Source of the DNA: Antitrichia curtipendula
Taxonomy: Eukaryota > Streptophyta > Bryopsida > Hypnales > Leucodontaceae
Direction of reading: 5' to 3'
Length of the DNA stretch: 64,000 nt
Assembly (NCBI GenBank): GCA_951230915.1
Contig: OX579636.1
Span: forward strand, 25,665,567 to 25,729,566
Part shown: piece by piece, positions 61,501-64,000 of the stretch
Numbering within the stretch: the first letter of the stretch is position 1
How the letters are laid out: the number at the start of each line of letters is the position of its first letter
The notes under the pieces: model-generated
Told to the model about the DNA's origin: nothing
Seen by the model: only the letters and a program-made list of their open reading frames with translations
Database searches by the model: none
Position numbers and translations under genes: made by a program

Positions 61501-62508
61501 TTGGTGTTGTTCCTTTTCCACTCTAAGATGAGAATTCCTGTACTGCAGACGGAAGTCGCTTCTCTTTCGCCTAAGGTTGGATACTACGACCATGAAAGAG
61601 CACTACTGAATGCGGAGAATGCAGCGTTGAAGCAGAAGCTGGTGGCACATGCCAACACTCGACAACTGAAAGAGGGTAAGTGAACTTGTAAAATTTCACG
61701 CACTGGTGGAGCTTTATTAGATGCTGCATATTTCGTTGGAAGGTGTCATCAGTTTTGCGGAACAGTGAAAAAATTCTTAGACAGTTTGTTCGAGTTGTTA
61801 CCATGAACCCAAGCGATGTGACACATTTCTGTAATGTATTTTCTTACCAAACATGAACCCGAATGCCCCAAAGTGGTCGTATCCACATCAAGGGTTGAAA
61901 TTAATCATTTAGCAAACTGCAAGGAAATAACTATATGTACCAATTTAGGGTATGATTTCTTCTTTCTATTCGGTATGGGTTTGGCGTTTTAGGGTTTTAG
62001 GGTTTAGGGTTTGAAACCTTGCGAAGGAAAGCTGTTGGAGATCGAGAGTAACCTTGGAGTGATTTAACCAGAGCTTTCAATTTCTTGTGCAGCTTACAAT
62101 GAAACTCTCAAGACAGAGCTGCAGCGGCTGCACCAAATCCGCAATCAGCAGAGCCAACCTCTGCAGCAGCACTACTCCCATCAACAACCCATACAACGCC
62201 TCCTTTCTCCAGATGCTTTAGAGCTTCAACTCCTCCGATTCAGTAAACTGGATCTCGGTTCCCCAATAATGCCAAAGCCCAAGTCACCCACAGCGTACAC
62301 GCGCACGAGCTCAAGCGGCCGGCCTTCCTTGTATCCCACCACCAAAGTGATCTCCCCTGCACGCTCTCCAAACAGCAACAACAGTCCCAATCGACCTTCT
62401 CCACAGAGGGTACCTCCCAGCTGCATGGCTCCCGGCGGCGGCGGTGTCAACAAGCCCTTGGGTGCGGGGATGATGGGTGGCACTTCTTTTATGGTACACA
62501 ACTCGTAG
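58552..62508 (+). CDS. bZIP transcription factor, group E-like
   Basis: Nuclear DNA-binding protein related to Arabidopsis bZIP34/bZIP61. Six coding exons join in phase: 58552-58994, 59514-59600, 59854-60321, 61024-61114, 61549-61675, 62093-62508, giving 543 aa. The N-terminal part has KKCSHRRSSSDSVAF, a Ser-rich motif typical of this group and a likely phosphorylation site, and a Ser/Gly-rich region. The basic region runs from KAKR (330-333) through ILANRQSAQRSRVRKLQY (334-351) and is split by an intron after the first base pair of Arg333's codon. The zipper follows (QYISELEMNVNLLE, TEVASLSPKVGYYDHERALL). Pro371 in the zipper matches the proline that is reported to block homodimers of bZIP34/61, so heterodimers with other bZIPs are expected. 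The C-terminal 135 residues are Gln/Pro/Ser-rich. A leader intron ends at 58523. Confidence 0.93.
59028..59335 (+). repeat. Minisatellite in bZIP intron 1
   Basis: About five imperfect copies of a 55-65 bp unit containing tttgcaggttgag, tttgtggatgga and tttgagtttgag. Each copy carries a tgcag that could act as a cryptic splice acceptor; the true exon 2 acceptor (59513) lies downstream. Confidence 0.8.
61987..62012 (+). repeat. Telomere-like motif in bZIP intron 5
   Basis: Three tandem units tttTAGGG/tttTAGGG/tttAGGG match the plant telomere repeat TTTAGGG. A related single unit (gggtttagggttag) is in intron 4 near 61216. Such short telo-boxes are common in plant genes. Confidence 0.8.
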
Positions 62509-62945
62509 AAATTGCAACCCTAAACCTCCCTTTCTTTCTTTCTTCAAATCTCTTGCGATTCAGCTTCCCATCTGGACTAGAATCTCACAACTCTGGAGGG
62601 TCGCAACTCCGGATGCGACCGACCGGATGTGCGTGTCTGCGAGAGCCTTCCGAGGATGGATTTCAAAGCAAGCCGCGCCGAGGACGACGTGTGTTCGTCT
62701 GCAGCATCTGGGAGGATGATGGATCCATGGGTGCACAACTCGTGAAAAAAATCGCCCTTTCTTTTTCCAAAGCTTTTGCAATTCAGCTTCTTCCCATCTG
62801 GTGGACGAGAATCTCACAACTCTGGAGCGATCTCACCTCCGGGTACGGTGCGACCGTGTGTGTGTGTGTCTGTGAGAGTTTTCCGAGGATGGATTTCAAA
62901 GCAAGCCGCGCCGAGGATGATGCGTGATTGTCTGCAGCAGAAGAG
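62495..62945 (+). repeat. Tandem duplication of about 238 bp at the bZIP 3' end
   Basis: Copy 1 starts in the last codons of the bZIP gene (acaactcgtagaaattgcaa, near 62498); copy 2 begins at 62735 (acaactcgtgaaaaaaatcg). Both contain cttcccatctgg, gaatctcacaactctggag and ggatttcaaagcaagccgcg. Copy 2 lacks the TAG and has gaps. The duplication lies in the 3' UTR or just after it. Confidence 0.9.
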
Positions 62946-64000
62946 CTTGTGTGTGGATTCCATGAAATTTCTTCAGGTGGGGGGCTACAAATCTGTTGTT
63001 TCTCTGCAACAAACCAACTGCAGTGTCTTCATTTGTTACGCCGGAGACCGTGGTTGCGTTGCTAAATTCTGTGTATTTGTAGGCTTAGTCTGCTGCATGG
63101 AACACGTATGAAGGAACAATTGTACATCGTTTTTTGTGGAGAAGAACTCACTGCAACCACATTGAGTTTGTGTTCGGCTCCCTGTCACTTGCCATGGCTA
63201 GTGGAGTGTAAATTAGACAGAAACTCGCACAGTGAAATGTAAAGAGCTCACGACAGACAGGAAGCCTGCAAAGGTTTCACTTGTTTCAAGGCTTTCTTTT
63301 TTCTTTTTTTTCCTTCTCTTTCTTGTTGATTGTCTTTGGTTCAATCAAGGATGTGGTACACTCCTGATGAATCTTATGGCTTTGACAACAACCGGGACTT
63401 TCAATTTTCAATTTTGTATCGAATGTAATGTAAAATTTATTCTCTGTGACTGACTATTCAAATCAGGTTGAAAATGTTGACTGATGGATGGCGAGTTTGT
63501 TGCTTTTAAAATAGGATTTTGGGTAATTGGAATGGATGTTGTGTTGTGTGGGGAGTTTGTAAACTTTTTGGATATTTTTGGCATAAGTTATGATGTGGCA
63601 AACAATCGGATTTGGTGTTATCCTCGTGGGGATGGAATTTCTCCCTGTGGCTAAGGTACCCACTTGGCCACTTCGTGTTCTGCAAAGCCGCAATAGTTGT
63701 GCTGGCACAATGACTTTTTGCTCCTTTTGGTTGCTTTATCTAATATCTGGGTATGTGATGGATAATGAGATCTCAAAATGCGTGAAATGTTATGTAAAAT
63801 AGTGTAAAATGTTAACCCTTTTAACCTTTAATCCTTAAAAGGATGTGGTCCCATGACCAAGGTAATCACCAAAATGCTTGGATTATTGGACCAATAAATG
63901 CATTCTTTGTTTCTATATTGAACAATCAAATCATCCATTGGCCACTTTTTGGGCCTTGTTGTTTAAGGATTGAAAGATATTGTGAACATTTTTTGTGTGA
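62509..64000. other. Downstream of bZIP, no recognised gene
   Basis: Apart from the tandem duplication (to about 62945) I see only AT-rich, T-rich sequence that may include the 3' UTR and terminator. No coding region is recognised up to the window end. Confidence 0.6.

Noticed and set aside
62477..63111. Frames containing FRGWISKQAAPR twice
   Set aside because: They arise from the tandem duplication after the bZIP stop codon; no start context or domain supports a gene.

Overview
The window looks like nuclear DNA of a land plant. The coding parts are plant families: a SLAC1/SLAH-type anion channel, a PTS2-bearing peroxisomal malate dehydrogenase, a membrane-anchored acyl-CoA-binding protein, a protein with Dof-like zinc fingers, a plant-type aldo/keto reductase and a group-E-type bZIP factor. 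Genes have many short exons with GT-AG introns, lie in AT-rich DNA and are separated by long repeat-rich stretches. A non-seed plant (moss or another early-diverging lineage) would fit, but the sequence alone does not prove it.

Layout: 1-2959 holds no recognised gene. 2960-6913 (minus) is the anion channel, with a possible 5' exon at 7417-7592. 7593-12616 is intergenic with a minisatellite (8328-8550), an (AT)n tract, a hAT transposase remnant and dispersed repeats. 12617-16053 (plus) is malate dehydrogenase in nine exons; it converges on the acyl-CoA-binding protein gene (17004-19795, minus, four exons). That gene is divergent from the Dof-like gene (22443-24365, plus, one coding exon). An aldo/keto reductase locus (25338-27307, plus) follows and carries several signs of decay.

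From about 27.3 kb to 55 kb there is no recognised intact gene. This stretch holds a decayed Tc1/mariner transposase, several inverted-repeat (MITE-like) elements, two of them present as two copies in opposite orientation, homopolymer G tracts, a 200-N assembly gap (37304-37503), a possible SINE and a 72-73 bp tandem array (53192-53640). 58552-62508 (plus) is the bZIP gene, with a long leader upstream and a tandem duplication that starts in its last codons.

The genes are ordinary single-copy-type plant genes with no evident shared pathway. The most unusual locus is the intronless protein with three regularly spaced Dof-like CX2CX21CX2C fingers, each preceded by the same basic/EP leader. Splice sites were chosen by hand from GT-AG signals, phase agreement and remembered family sequence; no alignment or transcript data were available.
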